In this document: piece by piece, positions 44,895 to 54,264 of the stretch
How the letters are laid out: each line of letters opens with the position of its first letter
How positions within the stretch are numbered: the first letter of the stretch is position 1
Assembly: GCF_020966775.1 (NCBI RefSeq)
Contig: NZ_JAJKFV010000029.1
Location: 241,001 to 305,000 of the forward strand
Source of the DNA: Rhodopirellula halodulae
GTDB lineage: Bacteria; Planctomycetota; Planctomycetia; Pirellulales; Pirellulaceae
DNA length: 64,000 bases
Reading direction: 5' to 3'
The notes under the pieces: generated by a model
Database searches by the model: none
Seen by the model: only the letters and a program-made list of their open reading frames with translations
What the model was told of the DNA's origin: nothing
Translations under genes and position numbers: made by a program

Positions 44895-44922
44895 CATCGC
44901 CAGGTGGAACCAGGCCTACATG
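44895..44922 (-). repeat. REP-like palindrome, copy 5
   Basis: Like copy 3 but with AACCAGG in place of AACCTGG, which breaks one base pair in the stem. Confidence 0.7.
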
Positions 44923-44930
44923 ACAATGAC

Positions 44931-45054
44931 GTAGCCAGATCGGCCAAGTATTTGATGGATGACCCAGCGATGACGTAGCCGGATTCGTCAAGAATTCGGA
45001 GCGTGACAAAGCGAAGGTGTGGCCCGATTCGTCAAGAATGCGGAGGGTGACGTC
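44931..45054. repeat. 44-bp tandem repeat, three degenerate copies
   Basis: Units begin at 44931, 44975 and 45019. The core is GTAGCCGGATTCGTCAAGAA, with TTCGGAGCGTGAC following. Units 2 and 3 are most alike (ATTCGTCAAGAA at 44983 and 45027, exactly 44 bp apart); unit 1 is more diverged. The last unit runs to the stop of the minus-strand oxidoreductase gene. Together with the palindromes it fills the 505 bp between two convergent genes, where no gene was found. Confidence 0.75.
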
Positions 45055-46404
45055 TTAAACCGTGGGCAACTTCCATGGGGCCCGATATTCGTAGTGCAAC
45101 ATCTCGTTGGCAGACTCGTCATTGGTGAAGCGTTCGGCTTTCGCATCCCAATCCAATCGTTTGCCGAGTGACTGGGAAATATTCGCCAGGTGGCAGAACG
45201 TCGTGCTGCGATGGCCGATCTCGATGTCTGCGTGACACATCTCGCGAGAAGTCATGCAGTCTAGGAAGTTGCGAGCATGCTTGACCGTTAGCACGTGGTT
45301 GTTGGAAGCTTCGGAACGTTTCTCTGGTTTGCTGAAGTCATCCTGTTTCGAGAACTGACCACGGCGTTCCGGGATGATTTCGTATTCTCGTTCAGAGACA
45401 TAAGCGGTGCCGCGTGTTCCTCGCAGTTCAATCTCACCGGCGGCGAGCGTTGGGTTCATGCTGGTTTCGTATTGACCAAACACCGCCAGGCGACCCGATG
45501 CGAATTGGAAGGTGACTTCCATCGTGTCAGGGATCGTTCGGTCATCGTCAACGCCAAATCGCCCGCCCATCGCGCAGATGCTGGAGGGAGCCTCCTCACC
45601 CAAGCACCAACGAATGGCGTCCAAGTAGTGAACGCCCCAGTTGCCCATTTGCGAGCTGTAGTCCTGCCACCAGCGAAATTTGTACGGAGCGATGTTGTCT
45701 TGGTACGGTTGCTCGGCGCGTGGACCGACCCACATGTCCCAGTCCAGATGAGCGGGCGGATTGGTGGTCGATCGTTTGCCAATGCCAGCCGGGGCCATGT
45801 TGCTGAGTCGATAGGCGCGTGACACGCAGACTTTTCCGAGCAGGTCATCTTGGACTCGGCCGGACAGTTCTTGATACAGCGGGCTGCTGCGGCGGTGCGT
45901 GCCGACTTGGGTCACACGCTTGTACTTGCGAGCTGCGTTGACCATGGCACGGCCTTCCACGATCGTTGCGGAGAGCGGCTTTTCAACATAGACGTCTTTG
46001 CCCGCTTGGCAGGCCATGATCATTTGCAGAGCATGCCAGTGATCCGGGCTGGCGATCACCACCGCGTCCACATCGGATCGTTCCAGGACCTTGCGAAAGT
46101 CACCTGTTTGATAAACGCCTTCTCCGGCTGTTTCGGATGCCTTCGTCGCGGCGGCATCCATCGTTTGGGAATCCACATCGCAAACCGCGACGGGTTGGCA
46201 GTCCGCGTGCTCGGCGAAAGCTTTCATCAATTGTCCGCCACGGTTGGCGACCCCGATGAATCCCAAGCCGACTCGATCGTTGGAACCGGCGGCACGGGCA
46301 CGGGAAAGAGCGGTGCCCGCGGAGAGGACAAAGGTGGTTGCGGCCGTTTTTTGAAATCCACGACGGGAAACGGACGGGGAACCAGAATTTCGCGGCTGGG
46401 ACAT
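45055..46404 (-). CDS. Tat-exported Gfo/Idh/MocA family oxidoreductase
   Basis: 449 residues. The N terminus has a twin-arginine signal (SRRGFQKTAATTFVLSAG). The Rossmann part begins VGLGFIGVANRGGQLMKAF, a variant of the GxGxxG turn, and the family's VVIASPDHWHALQ and EKPLSATIVEG (Lys involved in catalysis) are present. The C-terminal domain has DWDMWVGP, FRWWQDYSSQMGNWGVHYLD and a late His region. It belongs to the large planctomycete group of exported NAD(P)-dependent sugar dehydrogenase-like proteins with tightly bound cofactor. The substrate is unknown. The gene is divergent from the M13 peptidase. Confidence 0.92.
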   Translation of the reverse strand: MSQPRNSGSPSVSRRGFQKTAATTFVLSAGTALSRARAAGSNDRVGLGFIGVANRGGQLMKAFAEHADCQPVAVCDVDSQTMDAAATKASETAGEGVYQTGDFRKVLERSDVDAVVIASPDHWHALQMIMACQAGKDVYVEKPLSATIVEGRAMVNAARKYKRVTQVGTHRRSSPLYQELSGRVQDDLLGKVCVSRAYRLSNMAPAGIGKRSTTNPPAHLDWDMWVGPRAEQPYQDNIAPYKFRWWQDYSSQMGNWGVHYLDAIRWCLGEEAPSSICAMGGRFGVDDDRTIPDTMEVTFQFASGRLAVFGQYETSMNPTLAAGEIELRGTRGTAYVSEREYEIIPERRGQFSKQDDFSKPEKRSEASNNHVLTVKHARNFLDCMTSREMCHADIEIGHRSTTFCHLANISQSLGKRLDWDAKAERFTNDESANEMLHYEYRAPWKLPTV

Positions 46405-46725
46405 AGTGACCTCGCAGAATGTCGAGAGGCGGGAAGGTGGGAGGGAACGCCATCTTACTCGGCTGCCGTGGTGCGATGGGGCATTGGACCACTCAGCATT
46501 GACTCACACGGCCTCGCTCGCGGAGGGCATTCGATCGGGCCGCACGGGGGCGCGGGAATGATCCTGACAACCGTGCTTTTTTGTGGGACGATGATCGCGA
46601 ATCTTGATGGCGGAATGCAGGCTGAACTGGCCGTTGACTGACCCCGTATTGGCTGCCGCCGCGTGCAGCTTGTCTGCCTCAATCGTTTGTCTTCAATCGA
46701 CTTGTTTCGAAATAAAGGATTGCTC
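46405..46725. other. Divergent intergenic region, no gene seen
   Basis: 321 bp between the oxidoreductase and the M13 peptidase, which are divergent, so both promoters should be here. A weak hairpin GCACGG / CCGTGC with a 24-nt loop and TTTTTT lies near 46541-46582. No convincing -35/-10 pair or operator was found. Confidence 0.4.
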
Positions 46726-48843
46726 GTGACCCATCGTTTGCCTCAAGCCGTGTCGAAACGCGTTTCGCGTTACAGCCGCTTGCACCGTGTCTGGATCTCC
46801 ACCGGCGTGTCATTGGCTGTGTTTGCCGGAATCACCAACAACGCGATGGCGGAAGCTGCGAACTCATCCAGTGCAACGGCTTCCAACGCATCCAAGGTTT
46901 CCGGAATCGACCAATCGTTGTTCAGTGCCACGGTCGAACCGGGCGACAACTTCTATCTGCACGCCAATGAAAAGTGGTTGAAGGACACGCCCATCCCATC
47001 GGACAAATCCAACTATGGGATCTTCACGGTGTTGGATGACGCGACGCGTTCGCAAGTTCGCGAATTGATCGAACAGGCTGCGGAGGAGAAAGCGGAAAAG
47101 GGAACACCGGCGCAGAAGGTCGGCGATCTTTATCGCAGCGTGTTGGACGTGAAAAAACGCAATGCGTCGGGGCTGAAGCCGATCGAGCCCGTGTTGCAGA
47201 TCGTGCAGCAACTGAATTCCAAAGACGACCTTGGGTCGATCATGGGCCAGTTGTCTCGCGTGGGTGTGGGGGCTCCTTTTGGTGCCTACGTCAGCGTGGA
47301 TGCCAAGGCGAGCGATACCTACACGGTCTACCTGACGCAATCGGGGCTCAGTCTGCCTGATCGTGATTACTACCTGGAGGACGATCCTCAATACGTCGCC
47401 GCTCGCGAAGCGTTGCAAGTCTACGTTCGCGACATGTTGCAAGCTTTGTCGGTTGAGCAAGCCGATGATTTGGCAAAGCAGGTGGTTGCGATTGAAACCG
47501 AGTTGGCAAAGAACCAATGGACGAAAACCGACAATCGCGACCCGGAGAAGACTTACAACAAAAAGTCATTGCAGGAAGTCAACGAAGCCGTCGAAGGCCT
47601 TGACGTTCCCGCGATGACGAAGGCGATTGGTTTGACCGACCAAGACGCCTTCGTGGTTCGGCAACCGAGTTATCTGGAATCGTTGAGCGGCATCATCGAC
47701 GGCCATGAGTTGGCGGCTTGGAAAGCTTACTTCCAGTTCCATACGATTGATGCGTATGCATCGGTGTTGACGGAAGACCTCGAGCGTCGGCATTTCGAAT
47801 TCCACGACAAAACCATCTCGGGGATCGACGAGCAGCAACCACTTTGGAAGCGAGCCGTCGATTTGACCGGTAGTGTTTTGGGCGAAGTCGTTGGGCAGCT
47901 CTACGTTGAAAAACACTTTGCTCCCGAAGCCAAGCAACGCATGAATGAGCTGGTCGAGAACCTCAAGCGAGCCTTTGCTGAACGCATCGAAACGCGAGAG
48001 TGGATGAGCGAAGGCACCAAGAAGCAAGCATTGAAGAAATTGAGCCAGTTCCACACCAAAATTGGATACCCCGATGAGTGGAAGGACTACACAAAGCTAG
48101 AGATCACCGACGAATCCCCCGCGACCAATTTGATTGCCGCGGCAGTTTTTGAAACGGAGCGTCAGCTCGATAAGCTGGGCGGGCCGATTGATCGCAATGA
48201 ATGGCACATGACGCCTCAAACGATCAATGCCTACTACAACCCGACGATGAACGAAATTGTTTTCCCGGCCGCGATTTTGCAGCCTCCGTTCTTCAACATG
48301 GCGGCTGATGACGCGGTCAACTATGGCGGCATCGGAGCCGTCATCGGGCACGAGCTGTCACATGGATTTGATGACAAAGGCAGCAAGTACGATGGCAATG
48401 GAAACTTGGTGAACTGGTGGACGCCCAAAGACCGCGAGGAATTCGAAAAGCGTGCCTCCGGATTGGTGGATCAGTACAACGAGTTCAAGCCGTTTGAAGA
48501 CATGAACGTCAACGGCGAGTTGACGTTGGGCGAAAACATCGGCGATCTCGGGGGGCTCAGCGTTGCGTACGAGGCGTACCAATTGTCGTTGGAGGGTGAG
48601 CCCGCCAAAGTCATCGACCGGCTCACCGGTGACCAGCGATTTTTCTTGGGATGGGCGCAAATTTGGCGTCGCTTGTATCGCGAGCCGGAGTTGCGGAAAC
48701 GTTTGATCACCGATCCGCACAGTCCCAGCGAATATCGAGTCAATGGAATCGTTCGAAACATGGACGCTTGGTACGAAGCGTTCCGTATCGACGCAACGGA
48801 CCCGTTGTATTTGGCTCCGGACGAACGCATCCGGATCTGGTGA
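46726..48843 (+). CDS. pepO: M13 family zinc endopeptidase (PepO/neprilysin-like)
   Basis: 705 residues from GTG 46726, chosen because AAAGGA lies 6 nt upstream; the frame continues back without a better start. A signal/anchor segment (VWISTGVSLAVFAGITNNAM) precedes the M13 domain, which starts GDNFYLHANEKWL. The catalytic zinc motif HELSH (VIGHELSHGFDD), the second ligand in GENIGDLGGL, the NAYYNPTMNEIVFPA substrate motif and the C-terminal CxxW-less end RIW are all in place. Family members cleave short peptides at the amino side of hydrophobic residues. It is probably periplasmic. It stands alone, with no sign of operon partners. Confidence 0.93.
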   Translation: MTHRLPQAVSKRVSRYSRLHRVWISTGVSLAVFAGITNNAMAEAANSSSATASNASKVSGIDQSLFSATVEPGDNFYLHANEKWLKDTPIPSDKSNYGIFTVLDDATRSQVRELIEQAAEEKAEKGTPAQKVGDLYRSVLDVKKRNASGLKPIEPVLQIVQQLNSKDDLGSIMGQLSRVGVGAPFGAYVSVDAKASDTYTVYLTQSGLSLPDRDYYLEDDPQYVAAREALQVYVRDMLQALSVEQADDLAKQVVAIETELAKNQWTKTDNRDPEKTYNKKSLQEVNEAVEGLDVPAMTKAIGLTDQDAFVVRQPSYLESLSGIIDGHELAAWKAYFQFHTIDAYASVLTEDLERRHFEFHDKTISGIDEQQPLWKRAVDLTGSVLGEVVGQLYVEKHFAPEAKQRMNELVENLKRAFAERIETREWMSEGTKKQALKKLSQFHTKIGYPDEWKDYTKLEITDESPATNLIAAAVFETERQLDKLGGPIDRNEWHMTPQTINAYYNPTMNEIVFPAAILQPPFFNMAADDAVNYGGIGAVIGHELSHGFDDKGSKYDGNGNLVNWWTPKDREEFEKRASGLVDQYNEFKPFEDMNVNGELTLGENIGDLGGLSVAYEAYQLSLEGEPAKVIDRLTGDQRFFLGWAQIWRRLYREPELRKRLITDPHSPSEYRVNGIVRNMDAWYEAFRIDATDPLYLAPDERIRIW

Positions 48844-49130
48844 TTGGCGTTCTGGTCAACGACTTGTCCGATGACCTAGTCAATGACGCCGTGACATCGT
48901 GAGAGATTGCCGCGACCTCGTCCAAGATGAACGGGGCGCGGCACCTGGGCAGCTAGTTTGCTCGAATTGCCTAGCTTGCCAGCGGCAATCGCGGGACCTT
49001 GGGAATTCACCCAAAGGGGCCTCTTCGTCGCGTTGCCGCCCTCGAACCAACTCACCTTGACCAGTAAATTCCCGTGGAGATACCCTCTGCGGTTTGATTT
49101 GCAACCATTTTTTGTTTTCTGGGCCCACCG

Positions 49131-51542
49131 ATGAGCAGCAGTCCGTTCGAGATCTTTCGACGCAACCTCAAGCCACTGATGGTCTTGTTGACTTTGTTGG
49201 CATTGTTCGCGTTCGTCGTCTTGCCTGCACTGGACACCTATTTGCGCCGAGGTGGTGGGGCGAGTTCCGATCCCGTGGCGGCCGTTTATGACGGTGTGAC
49301 GCTGACCCAAAGTCGGGTGGAACGCACCACGCAGCAGCACCGCGCCGTGGTTGGTTTTCTCAGCGATTTGGGACAGGAAACCATTCGTCGCGGAGGGGTG
49401 CCCCAGGTACCTGGGTTCCAATACGACCAGCAGTCCGGGCAGATTCAATCGATCGGGATCGACGCGAATCCTAGCCTCGAAGCGACGATCAACACGATGC
49501 GTTTTTACAACGAAGCCAAGAAAGCTGGCTTTGAGTTGGACGACACATCGATCCGCAATTGGCTCAGCCGCTACACGGATGGTTTGCTCAGTGACAACGA
49601 GATCGGCAGCATGCTGATGCAGTTCACCAGCAACCAGATGGGGCCCATTCAGTTGTACGAACAACTGCGAATGCACTTGCTGGCGGACCTGTATCAGCGT
49701 AGCTCGATGGTCGGTTTGACCAATGGCCAAATGCCCGTGGTCACTCCGCTGGGGCAATGGCGTAATTTCTTGAAGACCAATCAATCCGCCACCATCGATG
49801 CTTATGGCGTGTTGGTGTCGGAGTACATCGACAAAACCGACGAATCGCCCAGCCAGTCAAGAATCAACGAGGTCTACGAGGAAGGCAAGGATCTGCTGGC
49901 CTATCCAAACGACCAAGATCCCACCCCCAAATTTCGTCGGCCCGATTCGGCTGAGATCGAGTACGTCTTCGCCGATCTGAACGAGTTCATCGAACGCGAA
50001 AAAGCCAAGTTGTCGGAAGAGGCCATTCGCGCGGAGTACGAGCGACGATTGGCTGGTGGTGATTTCCAACTGCCGGTGGAAGAAACCGAAGAGGCGACTG
50101 CCGAACTCGAAGCAATGGAGAACGCGGCGGAAGAAGCTGCTGAACCCGCCGATTCTGACGCGGAAACACAACCCGAGTCAGAAGAAGCTGCGACGGAAGA
50201 GCAGCCTGCCAGCGAAGAGGAAATGAAGGAAGAGGCAACGGAAGAAACCGCTTCGGAAGAGAAGACAACCGAAGAACCTGCTGGCGAAGAATCGCCCGCT
50301 GAAGAATCGACTCCGGAAGAAGCTGCAGCTGAAGAAGCCACTTCGGATGGTCCCGCGGAAGAAGACAGCTCGATGCGAATTCGTCGTGATGAAGCGGTCC
50401 AGTTGGTTTCGGCGTTGCAGGAAGACGACGAGACGGAAGCAGAGCCCGCTGAGACTGCGGCTGAATCGACCGCAGCAGACGAGGAAGCAGCAGATAATGA
50501 AGCAGCAGCCGATGAAGCGGCCAGCGATGAAATGGAACTGGGTGACGAACCAGACGAAACCAAGCCGCAGCCCTTCGAAGAGGTTCGCGACGAGATCGCC
50601 ACGGCCATGGTTTCCGAGACCGCTCGCAACCAGTTGGACAACACCGTGACCGAAGTCAACGCGTTGATGCGTGATTATTTCAGCGAGCTGTCAGTCCACG
50701 AAAGCAATGTTTCGGTTGGTGTTGCAACCGAAGAAGACGCTCCCACGCGTCCTGATCTGCAGGCGATCGCCGAGGAAAAGGGCTTGGGCTACGGCACCAC
50801 GGGAATGGTCAACCGAATTTCGGTGGCCGATGAATTGGTCGGCGAGTCCTTTGGTTTGGGGCAATCGCTTCAGCGTCGTGGGGCTCCTTATTACGCCATG
50901 ATGTTTGGTGCGGCGATGCAGGATGGATCAACGATTCCACCACAACCTGAATTCTCACCGCAACGTTCGGTCGATTTGGACAAAGCACGCACCTACGTGT
51001 CGTGGAAGACCAAAGACGTTCCGGCTTACACGCCCGAGTTGGATGAGGTCAAAGACGAAGTGATCTTGGCGATCCGAACCGAGGAAGCTCGCGAATTGGC
51101 CCGCGAAGCGGCTCAGAAAATCGCGGATTCGGTTACGGAAGGAAAGTCCTTGGCAGATGTGATTCCTGAAGGCAAAGAGGCCAACTTGTTTACCGGTTTG
51201 GGGCCGTTCAGTTGGCTGGACATGGTCGGCATGATGCAAACCACGATCGGCAACGTTCCTGAACTGGACTCGGTGGGAACCGAATTCATGCAAGCCGTTT
51301 TCAGTACCGAGGCGGGCAACGTTGGCGTTGGCGCGAATGCTCCTCAGACGGTGATCTACGTGGTTCAGCCGAAGGAGTTTCAGCCTGAAATGGATCAGCT
51401 TCGGGAGCAGTTCTCTCAGCCCCAACAGCGTTTCATGGCGCAATTCATGGGCAGCGAAGAAACCAACAACATCATTCGCGGTTTCTACGAAACCATCAAC
51501 GAACGGACCGGTTTCGAAATCAAACTCGGTGAAGAGCAGTAG
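49131..51542 (+). CDS. PpiD/SurA-like anchored protein with acidic low-complexity insert
   Basis: 803 residues. Like PpiD it has a short cytoplasmic N terminus (FEIFRRNLKPL), one membrane anchor (~16-36) and a SurA-N-like helical region (YDGVTLTQSRVERTTQQHRA). Residues ~315-470 are an Ala/Glu-rich tract with repeated EEAAE/EE-T units. The C terminus (LDEVKDEVILAIRTEEAREL ... SLADVIPEG) is like the helical tail of PpiD. A parvulin domain, with its usual conserved His/Phe core, could not be found at the expected place. It is probably a periplasmic folding helper without isomerase activity, though a diverged domain is possible. A strong terminator follows. Confidence 0.7.
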   Translation: MSSSPFEIFRRNLKPLMVLLTLLALFAFVVLPALDTYLRRGGGASSDPVAAVYDGVTLTQSRVERTTQQHRAVVGFLSDLGQETIRRGGVPQVPGFQYDQQSGQIQSIGIDANPSLEATINTMRFYNEAKKAGFELDDTSIRNWLSRYTDGLLSDNEIGSMLMQFTSNQMGPIQLYEQLRMHLLADLYQRSSMVGLTNGQMPVVTPLGQWRNFLKTNQSATIDAYGVLVSEYIDKTDESPSQSRINEVYEEGKDLLAYPNDQDPTPKFRRPDSAEIEYVFADLNEFIEREKAKLSEEAIRAEYERRLAGGDFQLPVEETEEATAELEAMENAAEEAAEPADSDAETQPESEEAATEEQPASEEEMKEEATEETASEEKTTEEPAGEESPAEESTPEEAAAEEATSDGPAEEDSSMRIRRDEAVQLVSALQEDDETEAEPAETAAESTAADEEAADNEAAADEAASDEMELGDEPDETKPQPFEEVRDEIATAMVSETARNQLDNTVTEVNALMRDYFSELSVHESNVSVGVATEEDAPTRPDLQAIAEEKGLGYGTTGMVNRISVADELVGESFGLGQSLQRRGAPYYAMMFGAAMQDGSTIPPQPEFSPQRSVDLDKARTYVSWKTKDVPAYTPELDEVKDEVILAIRTEEARELAREAAQKIADSVTEGKSLADVIPEGKEANLFTGLGPFSWLDMVGMMQTTIGNVPELDSVGTEFMQAVFSTEAGNVGVGANAPQTVIYVVQPKEFQPEMDQLREQFSQPQQRFMAQFMGSEETNNIIRGFYETINERTGFEIKLGEEQ

Positions 51543-51592
51543 TTCTCACCGCGTTGCTTGTTGAAAAACAACGCCAAGCATTGCATCACTTT

Positions 51593-51628
51593 GCCACGTC
51601 TCGTTTCCGCGAGACGTGGCATTTTTTT
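51593..51628. terminator. Strong Rho-independent terminator between convergent genes
   Basis: GCCACGTCTCG (51593-51603) and CGAGACGTGGC (51610-51620) form a perfect 11-bp stem with loop TTTCCG, followed by A and seven T (51622-51628). The T-run serves the plus-strand gene. On the minus strand the hairpin lies 18 bp past the stop of the converging gene but lacks a T-run. Confidence 0.9.
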
Positions 51629-51637
51629 GTGGTGTTT

Positions 51638-54184
51638 TTACAGTGATGTGGTTCCGCGATGTGCCTTTGCACGCCGATCGCCACGGCGGTTCAGTCCGGC
51701 GAACAGCAGGGCACCGGCGATGGCCATCACAACCGCGATGGCGGCGATGGTTCCAATCCAGCGGACTCCGATTGGGTCCGTGGAAACAGGCGTTCGGTCG
51801 ATCCAGCGTCCGGCAATCACCAGCGGGGCAAATTGTTTGCCACCATGTGAGGCCATGAAGTCAGACTCGTAGCTCCACAACCGATAGAAGAATCCTTCGA
51901 CACGGACTGGTTTGGCGATGGTGCCGGACAAGGCATCGCTCGATCCCAAGAAGGCCGGCAGTCGAGCGGTCACGAAGGTCATGGGAAAACGATTTTCCAT
52001 CGTCACGGTTTCGCCGTTCCCCGTTGCGATCTTCAGTTGCACGTTGCCAAGGTCACCAATCGCGTCCAGTTGGAAGTAGTGGTCCTGGCCGACTTGTTGT
52101 TGCCGTGTTTCAGATTCAATCGCGACTCGCGTCCAGCGCACGGTTTCCGCATCCAAGACGATCCATTGTCCGAGCCACTCTTCAGGTGATTTCAGCAGGT
52201 CCGCTGGTTTGACCTCGGCCACCGCGGCGCGCATCGCGGAAACGGTGGGGCCGAGTGGCTGTTGATCGGTGGTCATTGTTCCGGCTTGATGTGCTGCCCC
52301 GATCATTGAAAAGAAAATTGTGGAGTCGCGGTCACCCAAAGGCTGGCGGCTCAAGGTCGCGATCTCAGGAAGTCGCGAAAGGTCCACGTCCAATTCGCCC
52401 AAGACTTCCCATCCGAGTGAGGTTGGATTGCGAGGCTTCCACCGCAGGTTGCCCGCCGCGGCGACGGTCACGGTGGAAGCGGTTGGCGATTGATTGGTGG
52501 TTGAAGACGATTCCGCTTCTTCGAGTGCCACGCCAATTCCCGAGACTTCGTCACCAACCGCCACCGCATCGGGGAGAGGCCCGCAGACCAATCGAAGTGT
52601 TGCGGAGTCGGGGGTGTGAATCTCAAGTTCCACCACCTGTCGCAGATTGAGGAATTCGACCAGCTCCGCTGGCACTTGGATCAAACGCAGCGATTCGATG
52701 GTTCCCGCAATCTCGATCGCGTCGCCAATGGATGCTGCTGAATCAGAAGCTTCATTGGCTCGTTGTTGCAACACATCATCCGAGAGACGTTTCAAGCGAA
52801 ACACCAACTTGGCTTGTTCACTCACCGCTTCACGTCGTTGTGCGGCGTCCTTCATTTGATTGCCGAGTTGCCGTAAGCGAGGCAGATCAAACCCGGGCAG
52901 CACGTCCAAGAGCGAATTCGCTGTTGTGGCTGAGTTGTCTTGAGCGGATGCCACCGGAAGTCCGAAGCATCCGATGCTGAGAGCGGTCGCCAGAACAAGC
53001 AGCGTTGGCAGGTTGACGTTCCTGGCGTTGCGTCGGGCTCGCATGCGTTGATGCAGCACGCGAGAACGCCACATCACCACGATGCCCAGTGTCAGACCGA
53101 TTAGCGTGGCGATGCCGACCAGTGTTCCGATGGAGACGTCATTGGATTGAGTCCGCGGAGCCGTCGTCGACGATTGGCGCGCGGCAGAGCGTAGTCCCGC
53201 TGCAACGACACGATTTCCGTTGGACCGAACCGCATGCACGTGTCCGACCACCACTGGAGTCAGCTCGGCTCCATTGGCGGATTGATAGGACAGTCTTTTG
53301 ATGAACTCGCCTTCGACCACAATCGTGGGCCGTGGTGACGCGACATCCACGGAAGCGGGGTTTGTCTCCGCGGGAGCGAGTTGGCGAAGGCCGCTGGGGA
53401 GATCGGGAACGATCGTCAGCCAGGGTCGTTGGCTTCCGTCTTCCGGTTGCAGCCAGCATTCCCAGTAGTGATCGATGCCCCAATGGTTCGAATTGGCTTG
53501 GACTCGATTCAGGCGAGCGAGTTTGCCCACGCCGCGAACGGTTCGTCCTTGATAAACGTCTGGTTGTTGCAGCAGCGGCAAAACACCAGTCTCCACCACC
53601 GGTTCGAACGGCGGATGTTGATTCCAAGCACCGGGTGATTCACCTCGCGACTCACTCGGGGAGCGGTGCAGTGCCAGAGTTGCACAGAGGGCGGGTTGAT
53701 CTGCGGCTCGCCAAACCGTTCCGTCTTTGATCTGCGCGATCAATGACTCTTGTTCCATACGAGAGGGAGTACGTTCGGTATCGTCGAGCGTTCCTGCTTC
53801 AGAGAGACCTCGTTCCGAGAGAATCTGCTGAGCAATTTCTGCTTGCAGTGTTTCCCACTCGTCAGTGGTGGTGTTGGTCGAAGCGTTTGGTTCAGTGGCT
53901 TCCCCGGTTTGCGATTCGGATGCCAGTCCGGGGGCTGGTTCGCCGTTTGAGACTTCTCCGGAGGGGAGTGGTTCCTGCTGGCTGGGTCCAGGCTGAATTT
54001 GGACCATCGTCTCTGGAAAGAAGATCGCGTAGACGCCCGGTCGTGCGGCCTGCTTCATGACCATCAAAACCAAGACCAGTGCGAGCAACAATCGGAACAA
54101 CCGCCGGTAGGTTTGTGTCGGCGTGCTGATTCGTTCACGCCGACTGTAGAGGTTATCGCGGTTGATTTGGTTGGGGATACGCAT
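51638..54184 (-). CDS. Large membrane protein built from a duplicated module
   Basis: 848 residues from ATG 54184 (an in-frame GTG lies two codons upstream). One membrane helix sits near the N terminus (~27-44, LFRLLLALVLVLMVMK). A module with WLTIVPDLP, a strand VVEGEFIKRLSYQSANG and ELTPVVVGHV at about 200-320 is followed by a membrane helix (TLVGIATLIGLTLGIVVMW). A related module at about 680-810 (VRVEGFFYRLWSYES, FAPLVIAGRW) precedes the last helix (IAAIAVVMAIAGALLF). A third, weaker region with OB-fold-like strands lies in the middle. No family was recognised. It faces the TPR-like gene divergently, so they may be co-regulated. Confidence 0.7.
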   Translation of the reverse strand: MRIPNQINRDNLYSRRERISTPTQTYRRLFRLLLALVLVLMVMKQAARPGVYAIFFPETMVQIQPGPSQQEPLPSGEVSNGEPAPGLASESQTGEATEPNASTNTTTDEWETLQAEIAQQILSERGLSEAGTLDDTERTPSRMEQESLIAQIKDGTVWRAADQPALCATLALHRSPSESRGESPGAWNQHPPFEPVVETGVLPLLQQPDVYQGRTVRGVGKLARLNRVQANSNHWGIDHYWECWLQPEDGSQRPWLTIVPDLPSGLRQLAPAETNPASVDVASPRPTIVVEGEFIKRLSYQSANGAELTPVVVGHVHAVRSNGNRVVAAGLRSAARQSSTTAPRTQSNDVSIGTLVGIATLIGLTLGIVVMWRSRVLHQRMRARRNARNVNLPTLLVLATALSIGCFGLPVASAQDNSATTANSLLDVLPGFDLPRLRQLGNQMKDAAQRREAVSEQAKLVFRLKRLSDDVLQQRANEASDSAASIGDAIEIAGTIESLRLIQVPAELVEFLNLRQVVELEIHTPDSATLRLVCGPLPDAVAVGDEVSGIGVALEEAESSSTTNQSPTASTVTVAAAGNLRWKPRNPTSLGWEVLGELDVDLSRLPEIATLSRQPLGDRDSTIFFSMIGAAHQAGTMTTDQQPLGPTVSAMRAAVAEVKPADLLKSPEEWLGQWIVLDAETVRWTRVAIESETRQQQVGQDHYFQLDAIGDLGNVQLKIATGNGETVTMENRFPMTFVTARLPAFLGSSDALSGTIAKPVRVEGFFYRLWSYESDFMASHGGKQFAPLVIAGRWIDRTPVSTDPIGVRWIGTIAAIAVVMAIAGALLFAGLNRRGDRRAKAHRGTTSL

Positions 54185-54264
54185 GGTCACGTGAGGGATT
54201 CATGGACACATTGGCTGCAAAAGGTTGCTCCCGATACTTTCGCACTTTAATCTAGTCTTTTGCG

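Larger units (their letters stand above)
44490..44922. repeat. 218-bp tandem duplication covering the gene end and REP-like palindromes
   Basis: Copy 1 is 44490-44704 and copy 2 is 44708-44922, at a constant offset of 218 bp. Copy 1 contains the last 19 codons and TAG stop of the preceding gene; copy 2 contains the same bases with a few changes (frame still readable as EAVEQRVQKHLELLENKLE) and the same TAG at 44765-44767, now without a start. Both copies then hold GTGTCAGCCGACCATT, a REP-like palindrome, a GCTTTG-gaa-CAAAGC hairpin and a second palindrome in opposite orientation. Confidence 0.85.

Noticed and set aside
44490-45054. CRISPR-like or integron-type array
   Set aside because: Only two 218-bp units and three 44-bp units, directly adjacent with no unique spacers and no integrase.
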